DNA from: Heliomarina sp018223035
Lineage (GTDB): Bacteria > Pseudomonadota > Alphaproteobacteria > Rhodobacterales > Rhodobacteraceae
NCBI GenBank assembly: GCA_018223035.1
Contig: JAAEZD010000016.1
Location: forward strand, 44,870-108,869
Direction: 5' to 3'
Length of the DNA stretch: 64,000 nucleotides
Made by a program: the position numbers and the translations under genes. The notes beneath the pieces were generated by a model that searched no databases, was not told where the DNA came from, and saw only the letters and a program-made list of their open reading frames with translations. Positions 17,241 to 25,419 of this stretch are shown piece after piece (the first letter of the stretch is position 1; the number at the start of each line of letters is the position of its first letter).

Positions 17241-18077
17241 ATGCTCGATACGGCGAATGCGCAAGAGACGCTTCAGGATACCCTGCTGGAGATCAACAAT
17301 ATCGAGGTGATCTACAACCATGTGATCCTCGTGTTGAAAGGCGTTAGCCTGAAGGTGCCCAAAGGCGGCATCACGGCGCTGCTGGGCGGGAATGGCGCGG
17401 GCAAGACGACGACGCTCAAGGCGGTGTCGGGATTGTTGGCGTCGGAACGGGGCGAGGTGACCAAGGGGTCGATCCGTTACCGTGGAGAGCCGATGCAGCA
17501 CGCGGACCCGGCGCAGATCGTGCGCAAGGGGGTGATCCAGGTGATGGAGGGTCGGCATTGTTTCGAGCACCTGACCATCGAGGAGAACCTGCTGACCGGA
17601 TCCTATACCCGCAAGGACAGCAAGGCCGAGCAGAATGCCTCACTGGAAAAGGTCTACGCCTATTTCCCGCGTCTCAAGGAACGCCGCAAGAGTCAGGCGG
17701 GGTATACCTCGGGCGGGGAACAGCAGATGTGTGCCATCGGACGGGCGATGATGGCCAACCCCGAAACGATCCTGCTGGACGAGCCGAGCATGGGGCTGGC
17801 GCCGCAGCTGGTCGAGGAAATCTTTGGCATCGTCAAGGACTTGAACGAGCAGGAAGGGGTGACGTTTCTTTTGGCAGAGCAGAACACGAATGTGGCACTT
17901 CGCTTTGCACATTACGGTTATATTCTGGAATCCGGTCGCGTAGTGATGGATGGTGCGGCCAAGGCCCTGCGCGAGAATCCCGACGTCAAGGAGTTTTACC
18001 TTGGCATGTCGGACGAAGGACGCAAGTCGTTCCGCGACGTGCGATCCTATCGTAGACGCAAGAGATGGCTGAGCTGA
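17241..18077 (+). CDS. ABC transporter ATP-binding protein, LivF type
   Basis: A 278-aa ATPase with Walker A GGNGAGKTT near residue 52, Q-loop in VIQVMEGRHCFEHLT, signature YTSGGEQQMCAIGRAM, Walker B ILLDEPSMGL and switch region LLAEQNTN. The C-terminal tail is about 30 residues longer than in a standard LivF, ending in an Arg-rich stretch. ATG 17241 is preferred over GTG 17235 for spacing to GAGGA. It is the second ATPase of the importer and lies behind the terminator at 17169. Confidence 0.92.
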   Translation: MLDTANAQETLQDTLLEINNIEVIYNHVILVLKGVSLKVPKGGITALLGGNGAGKTTTLKAVSGLLASERGEVTKGSIRYRGEPMQHADPAQIVRKGVIQVMEGRHCFEHLTIEENLLTGSYTRKDSKAEQNASLEKVYAYFPRLKERRKSQAGYTSGGEQQMCAIGRAMMANPETILLDEPSMGLAPQLVEEIFGIVKDLNEQEGVTFLLAEQNTNVALRFAHYGYILESGRVVMDGAAKALRENPDVKEFYLGMSDEGRKSFRDVRSYRRRKRWLS

Positions 18078-18089
18078 GTTATGTCGAGT

Positions 18090-18106
18090 GACCCGGGGTC
18101 CGGGTC
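18090..18106 (+). other. Short perfect stem-loop between ATPase and CoA-ligase genes
   Basis: GACCCGG (18090-18096), loop GGT, CCGGGTC (18100-18106). There is no T-run after it, so it is unlikely to be an intrinsic terminator. It may stabilise the upstream mRNA end or be an operator. Confidence 0.4.
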
Positions 18107-18137
18107 GTAACAGGTATATTGACACGGAAGAGATGCC

Positions 18138-19355
18138 ATGACGGGGTATTATGATACGCTTGAGACGCGGTCCAAGGATGAGCGCGCGGCGGATATCGGC
18201 GGCGCTTTGCAGGTACAGATCGGGCAGGCTCAAAGCCTTCCCGGCTATGCCAAGACGCTGAAGGATGTCGATGCAAGCGAGATCACCTCGGTCAAGGAGC
18301 TGTCGAAACTGCCGGTGCTGCGCAAGTCGGACCTGACCAAAGCGCAGGCCAAGACGCCGCCGTTTGGCGGGTTCGCGATGCACGCCGTGAACAAATACTC
18401 GCATATCTTCCAGTCGCCCGGCCCGATCTATGAGCCGGGGATGATCGGGAAGGACTGGTGGGGCTTTGGCCGCGCGCTTTTTGCCGCCGGGATCGGCAAG
18501 AAGGACATCGTGCACAACTGTTTCGGCTATCACCTTACCCCGGCGGGTATGATGTTCGAAAACGGCGCGCGGGCGGTCGGGGCGGCGGTGCTGCCCGCCG
18601 GGACCGGCCAGACCGAGTTGCAGGTGACCGCGGCGCGGGACGTGGGTACGACCGCCTATGCGGGGACGCCCGATTACCTGAAGGTGATCCTCGACAAGGC
18701 CGAGGAGATGGGCGTCAAGCTGAAGATCAGCAAGGCGGCTGTTGGTGGCGGCGCATTGTTCCCGTCGCTGCGGCAGGAATATGCGGATCGCGGGATCAGC
18801 TGCCTGCAATCCTATGCCACCGCCGATCTTGGAAATGTCGCTTATGAAAGCGAGGCGATGGAGGGGCTGATCGTCGATGAGCGGGTGATCGTCGAGATCG
18901 TGACCCCGGGCACCGGCAAGCCGGTGAAGCCGGGAGAAGTGGGCGAGGTCGTCGTGACGACGCTGAACCACGACTATCCACTGATCCGTTTCGCTACCGG
19001 CGATCTGAGCGCCGTGATGCCGGGGGTTTCGCCCTGCGGGCGGACCAATATGCGCATCAAGGGTTGGATGGGCCGGGCCGATCAGACCACCAAGGTCAAG
19101 GGCATGTTCATCCGCCCCGAACAGGTTGCCGCGCTTGTCGCCAAACACGCCGAAGTGTCGAAGGCGCGGGTGATCGCCCGACGCGTGGGTGAGATGGATA
19201 CGCTGACGGTTCAGATCGAATCCAGCGACAAGCGGACCAATTACGACGAATCCGTCGCCTCTGTACTGAAGATGCGCGGCATCGTCGAGGTGGTCGCGCC
19301 GGGCAGCCTGCCGAATGACGGGCTGGTGATCGAGGATCAGCGGAAATACGACTAG
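18138..19355 (+). CDS. Phenylacetate-CoA-ligase-like adenylate-forming enzyme
   Basis: A 405-aa enzyme of the PaaK-like branch of AMP-forming ligases, expected to make an aryl- or acyl-CoA from acid, ATP and CoA. Supporting segments are QSPGPIYEP (replacing the usual SSGTTG P-loop), YAGTPDYLK, the Asp of RFATGDLSAV, and the C-terminal GRADQTTKVKGMFIRP that closes the active site. The altered P-loop and the length near 405 (PaaK is nearer 435) fit a divergent subfamily. It ends the operon-like run that starts at 10498 and may share or complement the substrate of the first ligase. Confidence 0.85.
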   Translation: MTGYYDTLETRSKDERAADIGGALQVQIGQAQSLPGYAKTLKDVDASEITSVKELSKLPVLRKSDLTKAQAKTPPFGGFAMHAVNKYSHIFQSPGPIYEPGMIGKDWWGFGRALFAAGIGKKDIVHNCFGYHLTPAGMMFENGARAVGAAVLPAGTGQTELQVTAARDVGTTAYAGTPDYLKVILDKAEEMGVKLKISKAAVGGGALFPSLRQEYADRGISCLQSYATADLGNVAYESEAMEGLIVDERVIVEIVTPGTGKPVKPGEVGEVVVTTLNHDYPLIRFATGDLSAVMPGVSPCGRTNMRIKGWMGRADQTTKVKGMFIRPEQVAALVAKHAEVSKARVIARRVGEMDTLTVQIESSDKRTNYDESVASVLKMRGIVEVVAPGSLPNDGLVIEDQRKYD

Positions 19356-19511
19356 GGGCGGTGCTGGGGGCCGTCCCTGTCGCATCCGTCCTTTCGATCT
19401 TTCTGCGGACCCTATTTCCGGGATGGCGAGAGGCCCGCGCCGCGCCCGTCGTGACGAATGTTACGATCCGCGCAAGGGTCGATTTCGGGTGAGGTCACCA
19501 GGAGGGAAGAC

Positions 19512-20234
19512 ATGCGTATTGGCGTGATCGGGTGCGGAACGATCGCTCGTGCGGCGGTGGAAGGTATCGTCGAGGATGGGCACGACATCACTGTTTCCGA
19601 GCGCAGCGTTCATCACTCATCTTCTCTCGCTGAAGCCCATGGTAATGTTCAGATCGCTGACAATCAGGGGGTCGTGGATGCAAGCGACGTTCTGTTCTTG
19701 GGTTTGATGGCCGAAGTCGCACGAGATGTTCTTGGACCTCTGGCGTTTCGAGAAGGACAGGTCGCGATAAGTTTCATGGCCGGTGCGTCGCTTGAGGAGG
19801 CAGACGCCTTGGTTCGACCGGCGCGCGTGGTTGCCCAGATGATGCCGTTTCCCGGCATTGCACGGGGCGGGACGCCTATCATGATGTGCGGAGACACCAA
19901 GATTGTCACGGAGATTTTCGGAGGCCGCAACAGTATTTATGCCGTGCAGGATGCCGATGAAATGGCCGCCTATCTTTGCGCGCAGGCTGTTCTATCCCCT
20001 GTCGCGCGTATGGTCAGCGATGCAGCGGTCTGGCTTGGGGAAAGGGTCGCGGATGAATCCCAGGGCGAAGCATTTCTCAGAGAGTTGGTGGCATCAAACC
20101 TGTCGACGACTGCGTGTGGTCCGCTGATCGAGGCGCTCAATACGCCGGGTGGCTTTAATCAGAGACTTCGGCTTCATATGGAAGCTCAGGGGATGACAAA
20201 GGCGCTCAGGGACGGTCTTAGCAAGATGGCTTGA
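19512..20234 (+). CDS. ProC-like NAD(P)-binding oxidoreductase
   Basis: A 240-aa protein with an N-terminal Rossmann fold, GVIGCGTIARA at residues 4-14, and the ProC-like stretch FMAGASLEEAD and VAQMMPFPGIARGGTP that resembles the MPNTPA region of pyrroline-5-carboxylate reductases. The C-terminal all-helical half carries the dimer segment seen in that family. AGGAGGG lies just before ATG 19512. Codon choice is less G/C-biased than in the neighbours, so it may be acquired. It might reduce an imino acid; the true substrate is unknown. Confidence 0.75.
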   Translation: MRIGVIGCGTIARAAVEGIVEDGHDITVSERSVHHSSSLAEAHGNVQIADNQGVVDASDVLFLGLMAEVARDVLGPLAFREGQVAISFMAGASLEEADALVRPARVVAQMMPFPGIARGGTPIMMCGDTKIVTEIFGGRNSIYAVQDADEMAAYLCAQAVLSPVARMVSDAAVWLGERVADESQGEAFLRELVASNLSTTACGPLIEALNTPGGFNQRLRLHMEAQGMTKALRDGLSKMA

Positions 20235-20536
20235 GCAGTGTTTTCGCCGTGGGAGAAGTTTATTTGTTGAACGCAGCAGAGGCGAAACCCGCATGGCGGC
20301 CATGGTTTGATTGGAGTTGAGCTGTCGTCTGGCTTTTGCCCAAGCCGGGCTGTTTGTCGCACGATGCGTTTGACGAAACTCAATACCATTGGCTGTTGGC
20401 AGCCTTATCTGGCGCGTCCTGCGCGTGTTGCCCGCGCAGAGAGCTTGCGGTGTTTCGTGATCACGGGCGCTGTTTTGTGTTGCCTTGCCGAGGCCTCCGT
20501 TTTTCGTGATCGCGCCCAATGCAGACGAGGTCGGAA
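20235..20536. other. 302-bp spacer without supported gene
   Basis: No reading frame here has a ribosome site and protein-like composition. The right half contains two related short segments (TTTCGTGATCACGGGCGC near 20453 and TTTTCGTGATCGCGCCC near 20501), a possible imperfect direct repeat upstream of the sulfotransferase. Confidence 0.5.
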
Positions 20537-21424
20537 ATGACGCAGCGAAAGCTTTACCTCGGTCCGCTCACCGATAATCGGCACTGGGACAGGGTAGTGA
20601 TCCGGTCGGATGATGTCATCGTGGTGACCCCGCCGAAATGCGGCACCACGTGGATGCAGACGATCATTGCCCTGTTGTTTTCCGGCGACCCCGAAGTTGA
20701 GACAGAGCTGTCGATCCGGATGCCATGGGTCGATATCCGTCTGCGCGACCTCGAGGAGGTGGTGGAGCGGCTGGAGGGGATGACCCATCGGCGCAGCATG
20801 AAGAGCCACACCCCGATGGACGGGCTGCCGCTGGACGATCACGCGCAGTATATCTGCGTGTTTCGCCATCCGCTCGACGCGCATCTGTCCAATTGCCGGC
20901 ATATGCACAACATGCCGATCACCTTCTATTCCCACTGGTTTCCGGAAGACGATCCGGACGGGGTCGCCTTTCGCCGGTTTCTGGACGGCGGGGCGGAGGG
21001 GTTCGATATGGATGCGGCGCCGCTTGCCCATATCCTGCGTCACTACAAGGCCGCTATCGCGCTGGCCGACCGGCCCAACGTCACCCTGTTTCATTTTGCC
21101 GATATGAGGCGCGATCTGGAGGCGACTTTCGCGAAGGTCGCCGAACTCTTGGACATATCGCACAGTGCCGAGACCATGGCGCAGCTTGTCCGTGCCGCGA
21201 CATTCGACAACATGAGGGCCAACGCCGAGCGGTTTGCACCATCGGGCGGCAAGGGATTCTTCAAATCGGACAGGGCGTTTTTTCACAGTGGCAGCAATGG
21301 CCAGTGGGCGGATGTGGTGAGCGGTGATCAGATCGCGCGTTATGACGCGATGATGGCGGAAAGCCTCACGCCCGAGGAGCGGGCGTGGCTGGAATATGGC
21401 TCGGCAGGCGTGCCGTCCGGCTGA
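20537..21424 (+). CDS. PAPS-dependent sulfotransferase
   Basis: A 295-aa cytosolic sulfotransferase. The 5'-phosphosulfate loop is TPPKCGTTWMQTI near residue 37, and the 3'-phosphate motif is CVFRHPLDAHLSNCRH near residue 115. The C-terminal region KGFFKSDRAFFHSG takes the place of the RKGxxGDW segment and is modified. It should transfer sulfate from PAPS to an unknown small alcohol or amine. ATG 20537 is preferred over ATG 20519 because GAGGTCGGA lies between them. It stands alone between a ProC-like gene and an iron-type permease. Confidence 0.88.
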   Translation: MTQRKLYLGPLTDNRHWDRVVIRSDDVIVVTPPKCGTTWMQTIIALLFSGDPEVETELSIRMPWVDIRLRDLEEVVERLEGMTHRRSMKSHTPMDGLPLDDHAQYICVFRHPLDAHLSNCRHMHNMPITFYSHWFPEDDPDGVAFRRFLDGGAEGFDMDAAPLAHILRHYKAAIALADRPNVTLFHFADMRRDLEATFAKVAELLDISHSAETMAQLVRAATFDNMRANAERFAPSGGKGFFKSDRAFFHSGSNGQWADVVSGDQIARYDAMMAESLTPEERAWLEYGSAGVPSG

Positions 21425-21510
21425 GGCTGGCCTCTGACCCTTGCCTAACCGGGGCTGTCTGCTACACGCTGTGCCTTGCTTACATTGACACCATCTGCCC
21501 GGGGGCCTGT

Positions 21511-23181
21511 TTGAGCGATACGCGATCATATGCCGATCATGGCAGCCACCATCGGCGCGAAACCGGGCCTAGGCTGCTGGGCTGGGCGTCCTGCGTGGTG
21601 GCTGGGGCCTGCCTCTTGGCGATGTTGGCGGTAGCGCTGGCGGCGCTGACCGGCGGGACCGATACGGTTCAGCATCTGATCGACACTGTTCTGGGGCGCT
21701 ATGCGCTGAACACGCTTGTGCTGGTGCTGCTGGTGGCTGTGGGAACGTTCTGTCTTGGGGTGGGGTCGGCCTGGCTAGTGACGATGACGCGCTTTCCCGG
21801 CGTGCGACTGTTCGAGGTCGCGCTGGTGCTGCCATTGGCGTTTCCGGCCTATGTGATGGCCTATGCCTATACCTATCTGCTGGATCATCCGGGCATCGTG
21901 CAATCGACCCTGCGGGATGTGACCGGCTGGGGGCCGCGGGATTACTGGTTTCCCGAGATCCGGAGCATGGGCGGTGCGGCAACCATGCTGGTGCTGGTGC
22001 TTTATCCCTATGTCTACCTGCTGGCTCGGGCCGCGTTCCTGCAACAAAGCTCGGCCGCGTTTCTGGCGGCGCGGACGCTGGGGCATTCGTCGCTTTCGGC
22101 TTTTCTGCGGGTCAGCCTGCCGATGGCGCGGCCAGCGATTGCGGGGGGCGTGCTGCTGGCGGTGATGGAGACCATCGCTGATTTCGGCACTGTGGCCTAT
22201 TTCAGCGTGCAGACCTTTGCCACCGGCATCTATACAAGCTGGTTTTCCATGGCGGACCGGGCCGGGGCGGCGCAGCTGGCGCTTTGTCTGCTGAGCTTTG
22301 CCCTGCTGCTGGCGCTGAGCGAGCGCATCCAGCGCGGGCGCGCGCGCTATCACCATGCGGGCAAGGCCCATGTGACCATGCCGCCCGAGGCGCTGACGGG
22401 CTGGCGGGCCTTGGCGTCGGTGGTGATCTGCGCCTTTCCGGTGGTGTTTGGCTTTCTGGTGCCGACGGTGGCGCTCTTTGCGATGGGGATCGATTCCGAG
22501 CAGGATCTGCTGTCGCGGCGCTATATCGGGTTCATCTCCAACTCACTGACACTGGCGAGCGTGGCGGCGGCGGTGACGGTGGGCGCGGCTGTGATCGTCG
22601 GGTTCTATCAGCGGCTGCGGCCGGGCAAGATTTCTTCGGTTGCGGGCTATATCGCGCGGCTGGGTTATGCGGTGCCCGGTGGCGTGATCGCGGTGGGGCT
22701 GATGGTGCCCTTTGCCGCGTTCGATAATGCGCTGGATGCCTGGATGCGGGCGCGGTTCGACTATTCGACCGGGTTGCTGGTGACCGGGTCGATCTGGCTG
22801 CTGGTCGGTGCCTATATGGTACGTTTTCTTGCGGCGGCGCTGGGGGCCTATGAGGGCGGGCAGAGCACGGTGCATGTGAACATGGACGCGGCGGCGCGGT
22901 CGCTGGGGCAGACACCGATGGGCACGCTGCGCCGGGTGCATCTGCCGATCCTGACGCCGAGCCTGCTGACGGCGCTGCTGATCGTCTTCGTCGATGTGAT
23001 GAAGGAATTGCCAGCGACGCTGATCATGCGGCCGTTCAACTATGACACGCTGGCGGTGCAGGCCTATCGGCTGGCCAGTGACGAGCGGCTGGAAGGCGCG
23101 GCGGTGCCGTCGCTGGTGATTGTTGCGATGGGGCTGCTGCCGGTGATCCTGATCTGTCGTCAGGTGGGGCGGCGGCGGTAG
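21511..23181 (+). CDS. Iron-type ABC transporter permease (FbpB/AfuB-like)
   Basis: A 556-aa fused double permease with about twelve membrane segments. It has two EAA coupling loops, AARTLGHSSLSAFLRVSLP in the first half and AARSLGQTPMGTLRRVHLP in the second, as in ferric-iron (AfuB/FbpB) permeases. A start at TTG 21511 is proposed because the sequence before it is not protein-like and overlaps the sulfotransferase; no strong ribosome site is visible, so the start is uncertain. No ATPase gene follows. The likely binding protein is at 25420-26430 on the other strand. Confidence 0.87.
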   Translation: MSDTRSYADHGSHHRRETGPRLLGWASCVVAGACLLAMLAVALAALTGGTDTVQHLIDTVLGRYALNTLVLVLLVAVGTFCLGVGSAWLVTMTRFPGVRLFEVALVLPLAFPAYVMAYAYTYLLDHPGIVQSTLRDVTGWGPRDYWFPEIRSMGGAATMLVLVLYPYVYLLARAAFLQQSSAAFLAARTLGHSSLSAFLRVSLPMARPAIAGGVLLAVMETIADFGTVAYFSVQTFATGIYTSWFSMADRAGAAQLALCLLSFALLLALSERIQRGRARYHHAGKAHVTMPPEALTGWRALASVVICAFPVVFGFLVPTVALFAMGIDSEQDLLSRRYIGFISNSLTLASVAAAVTVGAAVIVGFYQRLRPGKISSVAGYIARLGYAVPGGVIAVGLMVPFAAFDNALDAWMRARFDYSTGLLVTGSIWLLVGAYMVRFLAAALGAYEGGQSTVHVNMDAAARSLGQTPMGTLRRVHLPILTPSLLTALLIVFVDVMKELPATLIMRPFNYDTLAVQAYRLASDERLEGAAVPSLVIVAMGLLPVILICRQVGRRR

Positions 23182-23369
23182 CTACTTTATTCCAGAGCTG
23201 GACGACAGGTTGGATTAGGGCCGCGCCCGAGCCACCCCCCGGGAGGGCGCATTGCAACGGTGCGATTGGCAGGCAATGGGGGCGCTTTTGGCGAGGTGTA
23301 TGTGTGGCGCGAGGTTCCGGCGCCCACCCAGGGTCGGGCGCTGCCCTACCCCTTATCCGGCGAACCCGG

Positions 23370-24236
23370 TTAGACCGTCCCGCCCTGCCACCACGCCTCG
23401 ATCTCTGCCGCATCGATCCGGCTGGCGAGGCCGAGGCCGACGAGGTTTGTGCGCTCGGCGCGGGTGCGTTTCGCCTCGACATGCTGGCCGGTGACGTGGA
23501 TCCGATAGGCGCCGTCGTCCGTCAGCACTGTCCCCTTGAGCCGGTAGAGGCCCTCGGGCCGGGCGGCGAGGCGGTCGCCCATCTCGGCACGGCTGATTGG
23601 CGTGTCGCTGTCGTGGTGCCAAGCCGCATAGGCCGGGTGCGGCACGGGGCGGGGGCTGCGCGGCAGGGGCACGATGTCAAACAGCAGCGGCGCGAGCGGT
23701 ACGTCGCCGAGCGGCGCAGGGTTGCGCGCGCCGAGGTCTCTCAGACGGGCGATCAAATGGGGATGGGCGCTGTCGGTCTTGGTGATCAGCGTCAAATCCC
23801 CGGCCGCGATCTGCTGGCTGATCTGAGGGGCGAGTTCCGGATCGGCAAGCTGGGCGTCGATGTTCAGCGCGTCCACCAGCGTCAGGATGCCGCCGTAGCC
23901 GATTTCGGGTTCTGCAATTGCGGCGGCAGCGATGGCGGCGGGATCGGCAATGCCGCTGGCTTCTACGATGAGGTGATCGGGGCGCGGGTTACGGTCCAGC
24001 GCCGCGTTCAGGGCCATGAAAAGATCGGCCTCCATCGAGCAGCAGACGCAGCCGTTCGTCAGCGCGATGGTCTGGTCGGCTGCCTCGGCAATCAGCGCGG
24101 CATCGATATTCACCGAGCCGAAATCGTTGACGATCACCATCAGGTTCAGCCCGTGACCCTCGGCCAGAAGCCGGTTGATCAGGGTGGTCTTTCCCGCGCC
24201 GAGATAGCCGCTGAGAATGGTAAGGGGGAGACGCAT
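23370..24236 (-). CDS. CobW/P47K-family GTPase (metal chaperone)
   Basis: A 288-aa G3E-family GTPase. Walker A is GYLGAGKTT at residues 10-18, the metal-binding GCVCCS (CxCC) motif is near residue 63, and the guanine motif is in LITKTDSA. The C-terminal CobW_C domain is shorter than in COG0523 proteins with His-rich tails. Family members deliver zinc or cobalt to target proteins. It lies between an iron-type permease and a cyclase gene on the other strand; no metal-specific partner can be named from the sequence. Confidence 0.9.
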   Translation of the reverse strand: MRLPLTILSGYLGAGKTTLINRLLAEGHGLNLMVIVNDFGSVNIDAALIAEAADQTIALTNGCVCCSMEADLFMALNAALDRNPRPDHLIVEASGIADPAAIAAAAIAEPEIGYGGILTLVDALNIDAQLADPELAPQISQQIAAGDLTLITKTDSAHPHLIARLRDLGARNPAPLGDVPLAPLLFDIVPLPRSPRPVPHPAYAAWHHDSDTPISRAEMGDRLAARPEGLYRLKGTVLTDDGAYRIHVTGQHVEAKRTRAERTNLVGLGLASRIDAAEIEAWWQGGTV

Positions 24237-24302
24237 GCGAAGTCCGTTGTCTAGGTGCCGGAGGTGCTTGTGCCGGGAAAGCGGCGGCTTCGCAATGGGG
24301 GC

Positions 24303-25190
24303 TTAGGTATTGGCGGCGAGGATCGACATGTCATGCGCGACAAAGCCGATGGTGCAGGAGTCGTCCACCATGCCATGCGCGCCGAGCATGATCGTCCCGG
24401 CCCCGTTCAGCATGGTCGAGCGGCGGTGGACGGACATTTCACCGCCATCGGCGCCCTTGACGATGCTGCCGGCCGAGCTGTGATCGGCATATTCAAGCTG
24501 CCACTGGCGGATCGAGATTTCACCGTGGCGGCGGGATACCCAGGCACAGTCGACGACGATATCGCAGTCCGAAGAGCGTCCGATGGTGAGCTTTTCGCCC
24601 TCGTTGATCTGCCAGCTTTGCCCGCCATAAGTGAGTTCGACCAGTTCGGTCCGGCTGGGGCGTTCCATCTGGCGTTTCGCAAAGACCATTGTCGTCGCTG
24701 CCATGGAATGAACCGACGCGGCAAAGACCTGTGTCGGCTCTTCCTTGCCCTTGAGGTGCAGATCGCCGATCGGCAGGACGCGGGCGCGGTTGTCGTCGCT
24801 TAGGCCGTCGATGCAATTGGCGCCGACGAGCACCTCGCTGGGCTTGGCGAGCGAAGCAAGCCGGGCAGCGGTGTTCACGGCACTGCCGTAAAGTCCCGCG
24901 TCCTGTCGAAGAACCTCGCCAAAATAGATTCCCGCGTGAACCGACATGCCCAGATGCCATTCCTCGTTGATCATTGCCCATGCGGCGTTGAAGGCGTTTT
25001 CCGACGTGGGGAAAAAGCTGATCGTATCATCGCCCTTGGATTTGACGCAGATGCCGTCGTTGCTGGAAATCAACTCACGCATACGTTCGAGGACGGGCAG
25101 CATGTAGCCGAGCGCGGTCTCGTTATCCTCGCGCTCGTAGATTTGAGTGCTGCCGGTGATGTCCGAAATCAGAACGCAGGCGAGCGGCAT
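24303..25190 (-). CDS. Class III nucleotide cyclase with C-terminal FHA domain
   Basis: A 295-aa soluble protein. The cyclase homology domain (about 5-160) has the metal Asp in LISDITGST, a second Asp in KSKGDDTISFF and the transition-state Asn/Arg in SAVNTAARLA, so it is probably active. The FHA domain (about 200-285) shows LTIGRSSDCDIVV and VSRRHGEI, the phosphothreonine-binding loop. It likely links a cyclic nucleotide signal to a Thr-phosphorylated partner. No Ser/Thr kinase is nearby. It ends 67 bases before the CobW start, in the same direction. Confidence 0.88.
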   Translation of the reverse strand: MPLACVLISDITGSTQIYEREDNETALGYMLPVLERMRELISSNDGICVKSKGDDTISFFPTSENAFNAAWAMINEEWHLGMSVHAGIYFGEVLRQDAGLYGSAVNTAARLASLAKPSEVLVGANCIDGLSDDNRARVLPIGDLHLKGKEEPTQVFAASVHSMAATTMVFAKRQMERPSRTELVELTYGGQSWQINEGEKLTIGRSSDCDIVVDCAWVSRRHGEISIRQWQLEYADHSSAGSIVKGADGGEMSVHRRSTMLNGAGTIMLGAHGMVDDSCTIGFVAHDMSILAANT

Positions 25191-25364
25191 CGTTTCAATT
25201 CATCCAGTCTATGCAGGTCGTCAAAGTTGAAGTGGCGGGCGTCGGGGCGGCAGTAGGGCCCGTTAAATGCTAACGCGCGAACATGTTATGCGAAAAATTG
25301 ACCTAAGGTAAAAGAAAATCGCGCCCGGACGGAGAGTTGTGTCGGCAGCGCGGGGCGCCGCGCA

Positions 25365-25397
25365 GAAAAATGACGCGAACCTTTCGGTCCGCGTCAC
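25365..25397 (-). terminator. Intrinsic terminator after the iron-binding-protein gene
   Basis: On the minus strand the stem is TGACGCGGACC and GGTTCGCGTCA (one mismatch) with loop GAAA, then TTTTT at 25366-25370. It begins about 23 bases after the stop of the binding-protein gene at 25420. Confidence 0.85.
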
Positions 25398-25419
25398 CTG
25401 TTGCCTTGAGGGGCGTGGA

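Noticed and set aside
17640..19385. Minus-strand 581-codon open frame opposite the LivF-type and PaaK-like genes
   Set aside because: Its sequence is rich in Arg, His and Asp without domain pattern, and both opposing genes are clear.
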